A DNA stretch of 64,000 bases from Himantopus leucocephalus (taxonomy: Eukaryota; Chordata; Aves; Charadriiformes; Recurvirostridae). The notes below the pieces were generated by a model. The model had not been told where the DNA came from and searched no databases. It worked only from the letters and a program-made list of their open reading frames with translations. The first letter of the stretch is position 1, and the number at the start of each line of letters is the position of its first letter. Position numbers and translations under genes: made by a program. Positions 1 through 12,477 of this stretch are shown here, piece by piece. The DNA is taken from assembly GCA_003993805.1 (NCBI GenBank), contig RSEF01000004.1, forward strand, positions 78,239,051 through 78,303,050, given 5' to 3'.

Positions 1-451
1 TCAGTCTTGGAATCCATCTGGGGTTATCTTTATACATTTTCTTAACACAGTCCGTTTATGTGTTCTTTCTTTTCATCAGTTCACAGTCATTCAATTTTCT
101 GCTGTCTTTGTTATCTCTAACCAGTTTCACCCGATTCACAAGGCTGCCTTCCTGGGACCTCCTGTGTCTGCAGTTTTCTGTACCACTTTTTGTGCTAGAG
201 ATGTAGACAATTCAGTCTGTACAGAATTGTTTCTACTGTTATGTCATTCCTATAAGCTAAAGCTTAATTAACACAAGGCCGTAGTTAGTTAGCCACTAGG
301 CAATTGCAGTCACAGCTGAAACAAGCAAAAATAAGCTGAGGCCAAGGCAAGCCTGGACTTGTCCTGAGATCTCTGCACTGCCAAGTAAATACAAAACCAG
401 TGGTCTTTCACTAGTGTTGGAAAAAATGTACTGGGTCTCAATGGGCTTTCT
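1..451. other. Unassigned AT-rich sequence
   Basis: No open frame or repeat is recognised with confidence. Positions about 290-400 (containing 'cacagctgaaacaagc' and 'gaggccaaggcaagcctg') are richer in GC and resemble in style the stretch at 22195-22330, which has similar CAGCCAAACCAAG and AGCAAGTCTGACAAGCCT wording. Both may be fragments of one old LTR family; this is inference only. Confidence 0.4.
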
Positions 452-1126
452 CTTTGAGGACTACAGGAGACTCATGCAGTCCATGGAGGAGACCAAGTCA
501 GAGCAGACATCCACACTGCAGCCCGTGGAGGACCCCACACGAGAGCAGGTGGATGTGCCCTGAAGGCAGCTGCAGCCTGTGGAGAGCTCATGAAGGAGCA
601 TGGTCCTTGCAGGAGCTGTGGCCTGTGGAGAGAAGCCCACACAGAAGCAGGTTTTCTGCCAGGGACTGTGGGCCGTGGAGGACCCACGCTGAAGCAGGTT
701 TATCCTTAGGGACTACAGCCTATGGGAAGGACCCATGCTGGAGCAGGGGAAAAGTATATAGAGGAAGGCATAGCAAAGATGGACTGACCACTACCCCCAT
801 TCCCATCGTCTCTAAGCTGCTGATGGGGGAAGTAGAAGAGTCAGGAATGAAGTTGAGCCTGGGAGAAGGATGGGCTGGGGGGAAGGTGTTTTAGTTTGGT
901 CTTTGTTTCCCACCATCCAGCTCCATTTTAATGGGCAATAAATTAAATTAATCTTTCTCAAGTTGAGTCTGTTTTGACCGTGACAGTAATTGGTAAGTAA
1001 TATCCCTTTCTTTATCTCAACCCATGGGCTTTTTCATCTTATTTTCTCCTTCTGTCCTGTTGAGGAGGGGAAGTGGAAGAGTGGCTGGGTGGGCATCCGG
1101 CAGCTGGCCAAGGTCAAACCTCTACA
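452..1126 (+). mobile_element. 3' part of an avian endogenous-retrovirus LTR (5' truncated)
   Basis: The stretch matches, from memory, a long LTR common in neoavian genomes. It has a GC-rich repeated 5' half (476-746), then a region with 'aagttgagcctgggagaagg', a poly-A signal context AATAAATTAAATTAA near 938, the segment 'gttgagtctgttttgacc', and a terminal part ending 'aaggtcaaacctctaca', where LTRs of this family end in CA. The first several hundred bases of the LTR are absent. No internal retroviral genes, primer-binding site or partner LTR are seen, so this is a truncated solo LTR. A 146-codon open frame (454-894) lies inside it, but it is explained by the internal repeat units and has no recognisable domain. 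The minus-strand element at 37963-38687 is a relative. The assignment to an avian ERV LTR is firm; the exact family name is not claimed. Confidence 0.72.
476..746 (+). repeat. Six degenerate ~30-bp units inside the LTR (period about 42-54 bp)
   Basis: Six variants of a unit reading roughly GCAGCCYGTGGAGGACCC then ACGCTGRAGCAG occur at about 476-506, 518-548, 572-600, 615-650, 666-697 and 715-746. Spacing between unit starts is 42, 54, 43, 51 and 49 bp. Read in one frame they give a recurring Pro-Trp-Arg / Ser-Arg pattern, which explains the open frame here. The related LTR at 37963-38687 has only one such unit (38370-38400, minus strand). Confidence 0.75.
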
Positions 1127-4100
1127 AATATTAAGCATTATTCAGGAAGCCGAAGCTGAAGAGAAAAAACAACAGGAAAACACCACCTATGACATTCTGT
1201 ATTTCTATAGCTTAGAATAAGATGATATAAAATGTTATACAGTATTTACTAAAGACAGATAAGAATCTATTTTATTTCTTTTAAAAGAATATATCACTCT
1301 GACACAATAAACTTAATTTCCCTGTCTGAAAATATTATATTAAAAAAACAAATTTCAAATTGTAAACTATGCAGGAATTTTGCTTAAATTTTTTTAATAT
1401 AAAATATTATTCTAGGACTAGAAATGCCATGTTATAATTCAGTTTCCCAGATCTTTTGACATTCCAGCAGCCACAAACCCAGAAGGATTTTTTTCTTTCA
1501 GTTTCTCTTTTGTAATGGTAAGTAACTGTCATCAGGGTAAAGACAAAGTGAAAAGGATAAAAAAAAGATCTCAGCAATTTTCAGGCTACATGAGTGAGAT
1601 ATTATTGTCATCTTCACTAGAAAATTCTGGCAAGTAAAAAATTACATCAGTCTTCCAAACAGATGAAGAGCAAGATGTAAGTGGTCTTTTCACTTCCATT
1701 TAACATGAGTGGGTTTGGGGGTTTTATTCTTGTTTTGTTTTGGTTTTACCTTTCTTCTAAGATGAGACGGTCTTTTTTCCCCACTTCAAAGTCTTAAATA
1801 CATTCTGGATAGAAACAGACAGAAGAATACAACTTGCTTTTTGAACAGTGAATTTTATTTTTTCCTGATCTACACTGACATTTATAACCCTTACCAAAAC
1901 CTAAAGCACATCTGTTGGCACTTCTGTATCATACTGTAGATAAGGTTTTTAAGAGTATCACAAAGAAAGATGGACTGTACTTCCATCACAGTTTTGCTGT
2001 ACTGTTAGAAGTTGGAGGGAAAAGCCTATAATACAAAAAAAGTTTTATAAAATATTTTGAGATAGTTTATTAAATTTTGACCTTTCTTTTATTTATAAAA
2101 TTTTATACACAGTGCAAGGCCTTTGTATTATCTCATCCTGAACCCAGCGTATTAAATTTCCAGGCACTAGACCAGAAGTTATTTCTATGGGATCACATTT
2201 CTTTTTTGTCTTTTTTTTTTGCTTTCTCCAAACGATATTGTTCCAGGTATATAGTGGCTTGTTCTCTGTCCTTTAGTCCTTTAGTCATTTTCTTTTAAAT
2301 TAATATGCCAGACTCTCTCCTGTTCAATGATTCTGCACCTTACACAACCTCTGATATTAAAAAGTTTCCTGAGCAGCCGTTAAGTATGATGTCCACACTG
2401 CAATTCCTTTGTCTACTTTGGCAATGATAGTCTCATAGATCTAACAACTTAGTAAGGCATAACCTTCCTGTTCCAACTTTCGTTTAATCAAGTTCTGCTT
2501 CTCTAAGCATTTTCTGATCTGGTGGTTTAACATAGTTCCTAATACCTTCCTGCAAATTGAAGTTAAACTATTTGCTCTTTAATTTCCTGCTGTGTCCCTA
2601 GGCTTTTTCTCAAATAAGGGTATTCTGTTGGCTTCTTTAATTTCTGTTCCCATTCCCATTAGTATCTCTTGGGAGATGACTGCTTCTGGAGTCTTGATCA
2701 ATGTTCAGAGCTTCTAGTACTTAATAAGTTCAAGGTCTTACTTGTCCCTTTCTTAATTTATTGTAATTTCTCTCGTGTAAATTTGATTTCTCAATTAGTA
2801 AAGGCAAATTTCAAGACTAAATATTTTGCAGAAAGCAGTAAGGTTTTTTTAATTTATGTGTATGGTATTCCCTTTTATTGTGCATACAATATACCAGACT
2901 CCTTTATTCATCTTGGAGTTTGTTACATAAACAAATTAGCTTTAAAGCAATTTAAATGAAAGTGCTTGTCAGAATAAATTCTGATGTGTTTTCTTTCTCT
3001 CTTCATACACTTTTAACTTAATTTTAACATTATTTGCAAGATTATTCTAACCTTTCTGCTGCTAAATTCAAGAACTTCTGCAAAGGCAGCTAAATATCAA
3101 ATCTTGCCTGTTTCTTTGTTAATTACCCATCTTATACTTACTGAACGAAGCCTTTATTTGATACTACAGCCAACTGAACTAATTTATCTTGTTCTTAGAT
3201 TTAATCCAGATACTAAGAACTGGGTGGCTTCATTTTATAAGGACAACCCTCAAAAGTAATGATTACGCTATATGATGCTCAAAATGACAGCCATGTAATA
3301 GAAGTCTTAATGCCACACATATGTACTCACCCATCCATGGACAGACATGCATGCACGCTATAGATATGTATATATGTCCTTTGTACTTTCCATCTATGAT
3401 TCCAAAAAAAGTCTATGAAGAGATACTTTTTTTCCTACATCTCAAAAAGGTTAAACAAAAGAGATTTTCAAATTAAGAAAAAGATTCTCATATAAACAAG
3501 TATTCCTTCTTTCTTACTTTTACTTCCTTTTCCTTATATGACTGTTGAGGTCCAAAACTCTTCCAGATGCTTTTTTTGTACCTCTAACTCTCCAACATTT
3601 TTCTGCACAGCAAACAAAATTCTTTTAGAGGAGAAATTAAGTTTTTTTCCTGTCTCCTTCTCCTCTTATTAGGAAAAAAAATAAAGAATAATAATAATAA
3701 TAAAACCCCACAAAGTGAGAAAGCATAACACAAGTAGCACAGAGCTTCTTGTGAGAGTTAACCTTTCTAAAATGTGAATACCCAGTCAGAAGGAAAAATA
3801 ATAAGGATCTCCCATCTCATGTTCCAGAAGTCGTCTTGAAAAAGTTCTTGTCCCTCAGAAAAATAAAAAACATAGATGGAGAAAAAGAGCACCTCCTGCA
3901 TAAAAACTAATTTAACAGCAGAAGTTCAAAGGAAGCAGCTCAAGAAATTGTAAGAAACTAACCAGACAGCATAAGAAAATCTATTTTGTCTATTGACATC
4001 AAAGCGTCCATGCTCCTTCCTCCAGCTACCAAAAAGGTGTGTAAGAAGGTCACTACAACAAATATTCACATTAGATAACAAGGGAAATATACTTAACAAA

Positions 4101-4979
4101 CAACAGTTTTGTCTCCTTTGCCCATATAGAAACACATATCACAATTTAAAAGCCCATTTATTTTATACAAAGATCATAGCATGTCATAAATGACTTCCAT
4201 TTTATTGGCAAATATCTACCCATTCATACTATAATCCAGTCTCTTATGAACTTAGAATAGACTAATTAATACTGAAAACATGAAGCTGTGCAGGAAAATC
4301 TGTATCACAAAAATAGAACCTCCTTTGATGGGAGGTTTGAAGAGTTTTCCAGCAACTCTAAGGCGTTATCTATTCCTGCTTTCCAGGGAGTGTAATTATT
4401 GCTTGGGGCAAGAGATTTTATTTGTTTGTTGCTTTTTTTTTCATATGAGATGTCTTAATTAAATGCTAATGAGGTATGTGCTTTGCTTTCTGATAAAGAA
4501 TTATTTCCGTGATAGCAGCCAAGTAGGTTGTAGGCTTTATTTAAAAAATCTGTAGGACAACAGAGGAACCTCCCAGAAAACTTCCAGACACATAAACTAG
4601 TGAAATATAACTGAAAACAGGTTTAGCAATGAATACATGGGTCTCATAGCCATCAATCTTCTTGAATTCAGGGACGGACCAGTCTCTGTGTACCTCCAGA
4701 AATAACATCTAACAGAATGCTTCCATTTATTATCTTCAACTAATTTTGTATCAAGATTGACATAATGATGTTACTATTAGTTTTATTTAACTCTCTATTT
4801 ATGTTTCCCTCTGTTCTTCTCGGGTAGATAGTTTCACTGGGAAATACTAGGCAGTGTAAGTGTACTTTAATTACTCAGTCTAATGGAGAGTGGAGTTAAC
4901 TTCAGTCTCTGTATCTCCTCCATTGATTTAACTTGTTGTTTTGAAGTTCAGGAAGTGCGTCATCATTTAGGTGGAAAGA
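1127..4979. other. Unique AT-rich sequence, no gene seen
   Basis: Long AT-rich stretch without recognisable exons or repeats. It contains a short AAT-type microsatellite at 3687-3703 and scattered A or T runs. Open frames are short, lack codon structure or family resemblance, and occur at the density expected of AT-rich DNA. Nothing further can be supported. Confidence 0.6.
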
Positions 4980-5535
4980 TGTACTGGTTTTGGTTGGGAT
5001 AGAGTTAGTTTTCTTCATAGCATCTTGTACAACGTTATGTTTTGGATTTGTGGTCAAACCTGCTGCTGCTTACACAGTACCAAGGTCTTTTCTGCTTCTC
5101 ATACTGCCATGCTAGCAGGTAGGGTGAGAGTGCACAAGAAGGTTGGAGGGGACACAGCTGGCACAGCTGACCCCAGCTGACCCAAGGGATATCCCATAGC
5201 ATATGACATCACACTCAGCAAAAAATCTGGAGGGAGAAGGAGGAAGGGGATGTTCAGTGTTATGGTGTTTGTCTTCCCAAATAATCATTATGTGGGATGA
5301 AGCCCTGCTTTCCCAAAGATGGCTGAACACCTGCCTGCCAATGGGAAGCAGTGAATTAATTCCTTATTTTGCTTTGATTGCATATGTAGATTTTACTTTA
5401 CTTAGTAAACTGTCTTTTTTTCAACTCACTAATTTTCTTACTTTTACCCTTCCAATTCTTTTCCCCATCCCACTGAGGGGGAGTGAGTGAGCAGCTGGGT
5501 GGGGTTGAGCTGTCTATGAGTGTTAACCCACAGCA
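4980..5535 (+). mobile_element. Solo LTR of a neoavian endogenous retrovirus
   Basis: The stretch starts TGTACTGGTTTTGG and ends CCCACAGCA, so it has TG...CA termini. Its interior follows, from memory, a widespread avian LTR: 'gggatagagttagttttctt', 'cttttctgcttctcatac', 'agctgaccccagctgaccc', 'catatgacatcaca', 'tggctgaacacctgcctgcc' and 'gagggggagtgagtgagcagc'. Length is about 556 bp. The TATA position of the family (remembered as AGCATATAAAGC) reads AGCAAAAAATCTGG here (about 5216-5230), so the promoter has probably decayed. The poly-A signal region reads AGTAAA at 5405-5410 rather than a canonical hexamer. Flanks (AAAGA / ACTGA) show no convincing target duplication. No internal genes are attached, consistent with LTR-LTR recombination long ago. 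Confidence 0.82.
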
Positions 5536-8214
5536 ACTGAAGATATAAATATTCTGCGTGCCATGTGATGAATGTTTATATGATCCATAGATCCTTCTTC
5601 CCTTCAACATTTTTTTCCTCAATGAGTCCTATAGAAAGTCCTTTTTCCACCTAAAATTTGTTTGGGTTGATGGTTATTCAGGGACTCTAAATGCTGTGTT
5701 CACGTAAGCATAATTAAAATTTTTTGCATATATATTTTATCAGAAGATCTATCATGTACAACATCTGAGATGTCATAATTCCTCCAAACTTTATGCACCT
5801 GCTCAGCTCATTCTATGACACAGGCACAATACACAGACACTTCCAGGACATGCCAGGCAGTTGCTCAGTTCAACAGGAATTAAGTTATTCTTTGCAGAAT
5901 AATGGAATTCAATACAAACAGGTGTGTAATACTATTAAGTAACTGCAAGAGCACTCAAGAAGAGAAATGTGAATCCTCATTCTTTTTCTAAGCACTGTTT
6001 TTCATTTGTTCCTTGTTTGTTTGGGTTTTTTGGTTTTGTTTAATCCAAATATTATTTTCCCTTCTCTAATCTTAATATTAAAGTGCAAAGCCTTGCAAAT
6101 TCAGGTTTTACATCCACACTCCTTAGAAAGTAAGCTATTGGTAGGCTCATGTTTCATCCCTTTTCCTATGTTTTTTTCCTCCTGGTCACATAAGTTTTGT
6201 GTTTTTTCTTTCCCCTTAAGCCAATGGATACACAATTCCTCTGGATATGTGGATCTAAAGGTCCTGAATCTGAGGAAAACTTGAAAGATAGGTCTTCCAT
6301 TTCCTTTGAAAAGTAAGAGAGAAGACTTTTAGTTAAGAATTCAAGTTTTAGACAGACTCAATGGGTCTTATTTAATTCTAGCAAAAACAGTGATTGTAGG
6401 AACCTTCAATTGGAAGACAACTCTAGGATTTAAGTAAAGTAGATGGAGAAGCTTTTTAGAGGATCTGACTTCAGAACTCTTTTTCTTTTTCAAACACACA
6501 GCATGTAAGTGATACTGGTTCACTGTAAGTATCTTGTCAATTAAATTGTTTGGGTTTTTTTTGTTTCCAAATCACCCATCTGAGGTTTCTACTTGTTTGG
6601 AATGCCTTAATACTTAGTTTGTTTGGGAACTAGGTTCCTGAAATTAGGTCTTTCACTGGATATGGTCTCCAATGTACTCATTCCTAGGAATTTTCAAAAT
6701 CTAAGAGCATTAAGATACATCTTAATTGACAGAAGAAACTAAAATTTTCTTTTCCCTTTTACATGTCTGCAGGTAATCATTCAAGACAGATGCCTATGAC
6801 CAAATTCCTTACAAAGGAAGTGTTCTATAAAGACTCAGTAATTCAAAACCAAAAAAGCATGAAAGCAACAACAATTCTGTTCCATACCAATTTCTTAAGC
6901 TATCTAATAATATCAGGGTTTGGATACTCACCTTGCTATTAAGCCAGCATCATCACTGCTCATGCAATATTCAGTGACATTTTGAGTACAAATACCAAGT
7001 TTATTATCTTTTAATATTAAACATTATATGAGTGTTTAAAGTGTCTGTGAAGCATATTCATATTAAATATTATTGCTGACATTTGGGAAAGGTCAAATGG
7101 GATGCCCTTATGCAAAAACATGTTAGCAGCAAGACAAAATTATTACAATTATTAACAATAATAATTTGATTTGAAAAAGATCAAGTTTGGGAATCTTGTC
7201 TCTTTACAAGTTAACACAATTACCTGTTTAAATTTGATCAAAACTGCAATCTCTTGAACACACTAATGTCAACATCAGGCTTTTGTGTTAATTCCATTGA
7301 GCATACGTATTTATTTCCTAGCCAGCCACATATCGAAAAGATAAAGCCACAGAGTGGAGGATGTCACTATTTCCCTTACACAGCAGGTATAATTACTAAG
7401 CTCCCTATGCATATAACAAAGGTGAGTAGGTGAAGCCAAGAAAGATGTTTGTTTACTACTCTCTGCAGCAGAAAAAGCTAACATTCTCCAACTAATCTAA
7501 TTCTGTGCTTGAACAGAGGGCTGGATCCTGTGCAGTCATCAGCCTTTTTCCCCAGACAATCAAACTCTTGTCTCTAATCTGAAACTTTGTTTTGCTTAGA
7601 AACTTTATTAGCACTAAACTCATTTTAAATTAAGGTAATAAAAGAACTGGAGAGGAAACTCCAGATACATTAGCTGCAGCTGTCTTCCTTCTTCTTCCCC
7701 TCTGAATTTTTGCCAGACAGACACGCATTTATCTTAATGTTCTTACTCAACTTCTTGTCATTGAGGGTGGGATTTTATTGAGTTGTATGTGTTCTGCTTC
7801 TGTGTATTTTAAGATTACAAAATTCTCTTTCGTTGGGAGATTCAGATCCTAGAACTGCCTGTTCATAGGTCACAGTAGAGTATAGTTTCTAGTCTGGAGA
7901 CAGAAGTGGGCTATTTCAGTTTCAGACACAGGAAGTGGTAAAAACCCACAAACATAAATCAGCCATCAAGGAACTTGCTTTATATCCATGCACAAATAAT
8001 TAATAGAGAATAACTTACTATAGCTCAGTCTAAAACCATAAGCAGCCTCTCCTTTTCTCTAAAATATATATTTTACAGCTGCTTTATCTCCCACTGGTTA
8101 GAGTTCTGATTTCATGTCTGATATCACGTATGTGGCATCTTAAATTGTCATTGTTAATGATGAGATATCAATGTGCATAGCATAATCTAATGGGGTAGTT
8201 CAAGAACTGATATT
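5536..8214. other. Unique AT-rich sequence, no gene seen
   Basis: No recognisable exon, RNA gene or repeat. Only short open frames, T-rich and A-rich tracts, and locally pyrimidine-rich stretches are visible. Confidence 0.6.
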
Positions 8215-8480
8215 AGGTATGACAGTAATGCTCTTTTATCAGTGATCAAGATTGATGATCTAAATATCTTTGATAATAAGATTTGCTGATGACAGAGACT
8301 GGGGGAAGTAAATAAATAAGAGGGCAGGATACTGCTACCATAATCTTAATATCTTGGCTAAAAAAAAAAAAATTAATTTCAGCACAAACGCATATGAGAA
8401 TTGAGAAAGCAGGTTATATCTGTAAAGTTCTGAGGGAAATTTTAGGGAATAATAATCTAGGAGGTAATACAAGAGTGTAT
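8215..8480 (+). mobile_element. Ancient CR1-like reverse-transcriptase remnant
   Basis: The core evidence is 'tttgctgatgac' at 8282-8293, which encodes the Phe-Ala-Asp-Asp box of reverse transcriptase, followed by 'actgggggaagt', matching the TKLGG-like continuation of CR1. Upstream, 'cttttatcagtgatcaag' and 'gatgatctaaatatcttt' recall the preceding part of CR1, and downstream 'gtaaagttctgagg' plus 'agggaataataatc' recall the CR1 segment that follows the active site. Similarity is patchy, with stops and indels, so this is a fossil, far older than the CR1 pieces elsewhere in the window. The ends are uncertain by tens of bases. It could be another chicken-repeat-like LINE rather than CR1 itself. 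Confidence 0.45.
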
Positions 8481-11400
8481 TATCTTGGAAATCCCATCTG
8501 TACTCTGTTTAAGAAAACAAGTGGAAGTAGAGAAAGTGATCTGTCTTCTCTGTGCAGCATTGCTATGGACACTATTATGCAGTTACAAAGTGGGAGGGAA
8601 GAAGAAAAAAATCTTTGAAACTTTTCCTAAACCCTTAAGACAATAATTGGCTGAGACATGAGTCTTCATCGGGATCATTGTGTTAACAAAGACCAGCCAG
8701 AGTTCATGTGTGCTAAGGAGAAGAGAAGGATACATATAACTCCTGGACAACTTGAAAAAAAGAGAAAGTGTTTATAGGGAAAGAATAAGATTGCAGTGTC
8801 TGAAAGAAAGCCTTTGATCATTTATTCCATTCCCAGATATCCCAAGGATGCAAGTAAACTGATAACTTGTGATAGGAGGTGGTAACTTCATATTTCCATG
8901 GAGTTCATCTGCTTAACCTCTTGCTTTTTTGTGATGCTAAGGATGTCTGCAGTAACAGTGATATGCAGCAGCCAAAATCATGAGACAGAACTAGCACTTA
9001 TTTTAGGTGGTAATGTAGAAATGCACCATCTATCTCTTCAAATGACAGCAACTCAACAGAAGGCTACTTTTATTCACAAAATTCTACCCATTTCCAAACA
9101 TAATACCAGTTAGATTTTCATTGCTGTAAGCAGCATTGGATAAAGCCAAAAGCTGAACTTTCATTAACCAGCCACATGACAGTCACGCTGCACCTTCTCC
9201 AGAAATAAAATGTCCCTGAAGCAGTGCAGGAAAAAAAATACAGCCTGTAATGTAGGTTTATTATTAATATTCTGTTTTAAAACCGTAATTATCTTTATGC
9301 CTATTTGTGGCTTTTGGGAGGCTGTATATGTATATGCACGTAGTCATGTGCCACTGAATAATTGTGCTGTCTTTCCACGTGTTTGGGCATTTTAATTATT
9401 ATTTCTACAAACGCTTCAAAAATAGTGTCGTGGTTGTTTATGGTTTGTTTTTTTTTTTTTACATTGATCTTCTCTCCAGCTCAAAAGACTTATATAGCAG
9501 TTGAAAGGCTGCCTCTGATCAGCTGGTGATTACTGCAGTTTTCATTACAAACCTAAAACACTCTTTTGAGTTTAAAATAATTTACTAGATTAGTTTAGTC
9601 AGCAAACTATCATCCAAAACTCAGAGATTTGTTATGTCACACACTTAAAAACTTATTTTTATGCATATTTTACCTGTCCTTGTGACAGTTATTGTCATTT
9701 TCTTTCACCTCAGAAAAGGAGCATTTATGCCTAATTTGTGCAAGTTATATATTCAACAACTAGATTAAAATGAATAATCCATTCCAGCCATTTTATAAAT
9801 GAAACTGTGAGGAAATTTACAGATAAGAAAAGTTTAAAAATTAATTATATTTTTAAATCAAATAACTTGGGAGCAATAATTTTGTAAACCTCAAAAAAAT
9901 CAGAACATAGACAAATTTTGTTTGCAGTATTAGGAATGAAAAATAGGCCCCTTTTGTCACAACAGAAAGATGTTGTCATAAGAATCTATGTTAAATGGTA
10001 AGTTAAGATTTTTGTCATTAAAGAATTTCTTGCCCTCTTCTTTAAATGGTTCACTCCGGGAAAAAGATGCAGATGAGTCTTCACTTGCAGAATATTTTGC
10101 ACAAAGATGAAATGCTGTTTTTACAATTCTGCCATTGCCTTATAGATTTTTGCAAGCTTATATATTAACATCTTTTATAGACATCCTTAAATGATGTATG
10201 TATTCCCTGAAAAGAGCATCCAGATATATCTGACTGAACGTGGAAACAACTTCATTGAATTTTTTCCACAAATACAGTAGATTTTCTCCCCCAACCCTGA
10301 TCTATCTGAGCTAATAAAGATATTTAAGATAGAGTTCTTAATAGCCTCTTGTTCAGTACTTTTTGAATTGCCTCGTTCAAACAAGGATAGGTTGCAGGTA
10401 GGTAAAGTACAAAATAAAACACAGAAAAAACGAACAAGATGCACAATATCATTCTGCAGAACCACGATAAAGGGTACCAGCATGACTTATAGCTATCTTG
10501 CACTTACAGTAGTAAGAAAATGGAAATTATTAATAACATATTCATGTTACATTTTGAAATAAAAAAAATATTCTCACACGTCTTTGCTTGTATATACAGT
10601 ATTATATCTGTGTGTCTGACTGATTTAGATAAAGTTTAAGGAACCACAGCACCTACTTGAAATATGTTAACCCTTATATATATATATACACACAGAAATA
10701 TGAGAACATTTCTCATTTTTTGAGTATAGAACTTCTAACACTTCTTGTTCAAATTTGAATTTTATAAAATACTCTTTCCCTCATGGGACATATTAATGGT
10801 GTCCGTATCCAAGCAGCTCCATTTTCCCAGAAAGTGTAGGAATTTAGTATGTTAGTGCTGTATTACTTACTGTTTCACTTGGTTGAATTTGGTCAGAAAG
10901 CCTCAAAATTATCAGAGGTAAGGAGGGAAGCAGACAGCCAAATCAACTAATCTTTGTCTCCTTATGAAACAAAATTTAAAAACTTCCATACATGTTAAAT
11001 TTAGATCCCATTACCAAGTTTTCCTTTTTCCAGTGAATGAATAGTCATATGTGATCTTCTGTCTGCTGTGAATATCTGCCACTGACTAAACACTCTTTTA
11101 CCTCAGATTCCTCTCCCATTCCTTGAGTCTGCACCTTCTCTCCACCAAGTAAACTACGCATTTGTACTCCAGTTTGCATAGTAGAAGTTCTGGGTTCTGC
11201 ATCTCTCTATCACTGGATGCAGGCAGTAATTGCTACTTACCAGTATATGGAAGGAAATAACTATGGCCCTGCTATTTCTCCACTGCTTATCTTTGATTTA
11301 GGGCACTAATGGGTCCGGTCTTCTGTATTTCATACAATAGAAACTATACTTATGCTTCAGCATTTGCAAATTATAAAGAGAATACCTTGCTTTATTCTTT

Positions 11401-11885
11401 TCTTTCTTTTTCACATATCATAGTTTGGACCACAAATACAATCTTTTCTTTCCCTTGATTTTTCATCTTCCCTTTATTTATTCACAGAAAGGTTTCTATG
11501 AGAAATCTCTCATGGTTTTCTTATACCTTCTGATTGAGAAGTGGATTTATGTTCCATAAACTCTTCATTACTTTTTTAGAGACGAGCAGGTGTTCCTTCT
11601 CAGGAAATGTCTTCACAAACTTACCACATAATTATTATGTAAAACACTTCAATAATGGCAAGAAGAAGGAGATGTATTAAATCAACAAGGAACTGAATAC
11701 AAAGTTAATAGTTTTGTTTATTAATTGATGCATTCCTGTGTAGGGATTTGCAGCAGAAATATTAATATTTATATAAATAAAGTATGAATGGAAATGTGTG
11801 TGTGAGTTGGCACCAGAAGGAAAGCAGAACAAAGGGTTAAATGAATGGCCTGCACTGATGTGAGCAGACACTGCTCACAGGACTC
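8481..11885. other. Unique AT-rich sequence, no gene seen
   Basis: No gene or dated repeat recognised. It contains poly-T at about 9449-9460 and a short TA microsatellite at 10675-10688. The open frames here are short and featureless. Confidence 0.6.
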
Positions 11886-12477
11886 TGTTCCTAGCAGTAA
11901 AATTGAGGAATGTGCTATTTATAGCAAGACCAAAAGGCACACGCTCCGAGAAGACCACAGCACAGATAACTTGTCAGAAGAAGACCCTGCATCCTAACAC
12001 CAAGCGGTTGACCACAAGGTTGCAGCATATCACCATTCATTTTCCTTTTAGTCCAGCAGGAAAATAAAATACAGACATATATCTCAAACATATATTCCAA
12101 ATGAGGAAAATCAGACAAAGAGCAGCAACTTGGCTGAAGACCTATGGAGGCTGAAGCAAGCAAGACTCTGAGCCAGCAGATTTCACTGTAACAGCTGATG
12201 ACTCCTGAAGGATGTAGGCGATCTGTTCAAAGATTTGTTTGTTATCGCCAGTGAAGAAGGACTTCAGAGATGTGATGAAGATTCAGCAGCCAGTATCCCT
12301 TATTCTCCTTGGCCGCGTCTCAGGGCTTTAGAGTTTGTGAATGTGAGTGTGTGAATGAGTGACACCTATTGGAGAGTGAGTGTGAGAGTGTAACTGCATT
12401 ACAGCAACTCGATTAAAGATTTTGTGAATAAATATTGCCTTGTCCTTCCATAAGATTTTGCACCGATTTTCACTACA
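11886..12477 (+). mobile_element. Candidate solo LTR (unnamed family)
   Basis: This about 592-bp stretch begins TGTTCCTAGCAG and ends GATTTTCACTACA, giving TG...CA ends, and is richer in GC than its flanks. Near the 3' end are ATTAAA (12412-12417) and AATAAA (12427-12432), about 45 bp before the end, the usual position of an LTR poly-A signal. A GTGA-rich stretch (about 12337-12392) precedes them. No target duplication is evident (GGACTC on the left, CTAATT on the right), and I do not recognise the family. It may instead be another repeat or unique sequence that happens to show these marks. Confidence 0.35.

Noticed and set aside
452..1126. Intact endogenous retrovirus between the LTRs at 452 and 4980
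   Set aside because: The two LTRs are of different families, and the sequence between them has no gag, pol or env similarity; both are solo LTRs.
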